A stretch of DNA of 13,245 nt from Actinomycetes bacterium (GTDB lineage: Bacteria; Actinomycetota; Coriobacteriia; WRKU01; WQUG01). Below, piece by piece: positions 12,549 to 13,245 of this stretch (the first letter of the stretch is position 1; every line of letters starts with the position of its first letter). Under the pieces are notes generated by a model. The model made no database searches, was not told the origin of the DNA, and saw nothing but the letters and a program-made list of their open reading frames with translations. The stretch lies in assembly GCA_031268615.1 (NCBI GenBank), contig JAIRWZ010000070.1:1-13245 (forward strand), read 5' to 3'. Both the position numbers and the translations under genes were made by a program.

Positions 12549-13245
12549 CTACAAGTTATGCGTAAAGTGACTGACAATCGACGCCGGGACAAAACCGGCA
12601 AAGGTCTTTCCCAAACGCGAGTTCATCGCCGGATACCATCGCAGCCGCCGGGCGATATCGCGTCGCAGACCTGCCGTCGCTGCCGCGTAATCATCCGCCG
12701 CCGCATGCGCATTCTCCGCGTGGGCGGCGATGGCTTTGCCCGCAGCGCGTCCACTGGTCAAAGCCCAGCTGATACCCTCTCCTGAGGTGGGCGAGATAAA
12801 CCCCCCCGCCTCACCAGCCAAAAGGACAGCTCCCCGTCCGGTTGCCACATCACTCTGCCGTTCAATTTTTGGCGCAATCCATGCTTCGCGTTTAATGCTG
12901 GCCCCTATGGGCAGTACCCGACGCAGGCGTTCCAGCGCCCGGTCCTGCAGCACGTGGGCCGACTTCGTGCCGGGGTAGTAGACCAATCCCACCAGCACCC
13001 GTTCGTCCTTCGGAATGACATAGCCAATGCCGAATTCTTTAATGCCGCTGAACCAAAAACAGTCAAAGACCGGATCGATGGCGCCTTCACGCACACAGTA
13101 ATCCTGCAAGGTCACATAGCGCGCAAAGTCAGCAATGCCCAACTGACAACGTACGGCGCTGCGCGTTCCGTCAGCGCCTACCAAAAAATCACAGACGACC
13201 TCGTACTCCCCTGCCCTGTCGCCGTCGGCAGTTCTGCCGCCAGCA
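12549..13245 (-). CDS. Geranylgeranyl reductase-family FAD-dependent oxidoreductase, 3' part
   Basis: The frame is open from the window edge at 13245 to a TAG at 12549, about 232 residues of the C-terminal part; the N-terminal FAD-binding glycine motif is outside. Seen: the DG motif LVGADGTRSAVR of group A flavoprotein monooxygenases and reductases, then GAVLLAGEAGGFISPTSGEG followed by ISWALTSGRAAGKAI, which matches the FAD pyrophosphate/ribityl motif of geranylgeranyl reductases (usually GDAAGF; Glu replaces Asp here). Family members saturate isoprenoid chains of chlorophylls, quinones or lipids, but many bacterial homologues are uncharacterised, so the substrate is open. The internal TTG at 13184 is not a true start because coding continues upstream. 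The gap to the phosphorylase is about 50 bases and shows no clear promoter. Confidence 0.85.
   Translation of the reverse strand, partial: AGGRTADGDRAGEYEVVCDFLVGADGTRSAVRCQLGIADFARYVTLQDYCVREGAIDPVFDCFWFSGIKEFGIGYVIPKDERVLVGLVYYPGTKSAHVLQDRALERLRRVLPIGASIKREAWIAPKIERQSDVATGRGAVLLAGEAGGFISPTSGEGISWALTSGRAAGKAIAAHAENAHAAADDYAAATAGLRRDIARRLRWYPAMNSRLGKTFAGFVPASIVSHFTHNL

Overview
The window is a densely packed bacterial segment in which every credible gene lies on the minus strand, so gene order runs from high to low coordinates. The evidence for a bacterium is Shine-Dalgarno sites before most genes, a lipobox signal peptide, UvrB, a type II toxin-antitoxin pair and four-base start/stop overlaps. 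I cannot assign a phylum; the cmk-plsC order and the BMP-type nucleoside transporter occur in several groups (Firmicutes and Chloroflexota are possibilities only). No tRNA, rRNA, CRISPR array or recognisable transposase was seen, and no intergenic gap exceeds 300 bases.

Layout from the high end: 13245-12549 is the 3' part of a geranylgeranyl-reductase-family flavoprotein. 12495-10692 holds a purine nucleoside phosphorylase followed closely by a zinc-dependent medium-chain dehydrogenase. 10535-9803 is a Phd/YefM-type antitoxin plus a PIN-domain (VapC-type) toxin with its own promoter and repeat-rich operator. 9621-3867 is a probable nucleoside uptake and catabolism operon: BMP lipoprotein, double-ATPase subunit, two permeases, deoC. 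3835-1045 is coaE overlapping uvrB. 826-1 is cmk followed by the start of a plsC-like acyltransferase that runs out of the window.

The metabolic theme is nucleoside salvage. The lipoprotein and ABC transporter would import nucleosides, the phosphorylase would release purine bases and (deoxy)ribose-1-phosphate, and DeoC would split deoxyribose-5-phosphate into glyceraldehyde-3-phosphate and acetaldehyde. The phosphopentomutase that would link these steps is not in the window.

The most unusual content is a family of short palindromic repeats. Three copies (937-1029, 9731-9780, 10648-10697) share a GC-rich hairpin core and sit right at gene 3' ends. Two of them lie in inverted orientation on either side of the toxin-antitoxin pair, and one supplies the stop codon of the dehydrogenase. 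The 15-16 base terminal motif of the complete copy also occurs twice, inverted and in frame, inside coaE. The same gene carries a separate hairpin-forming in-frame insertion in a region where CoaE proteins normally have a short linker. Together this suggests a mobile palindromic element able to enter both gene ends and coding sequence.
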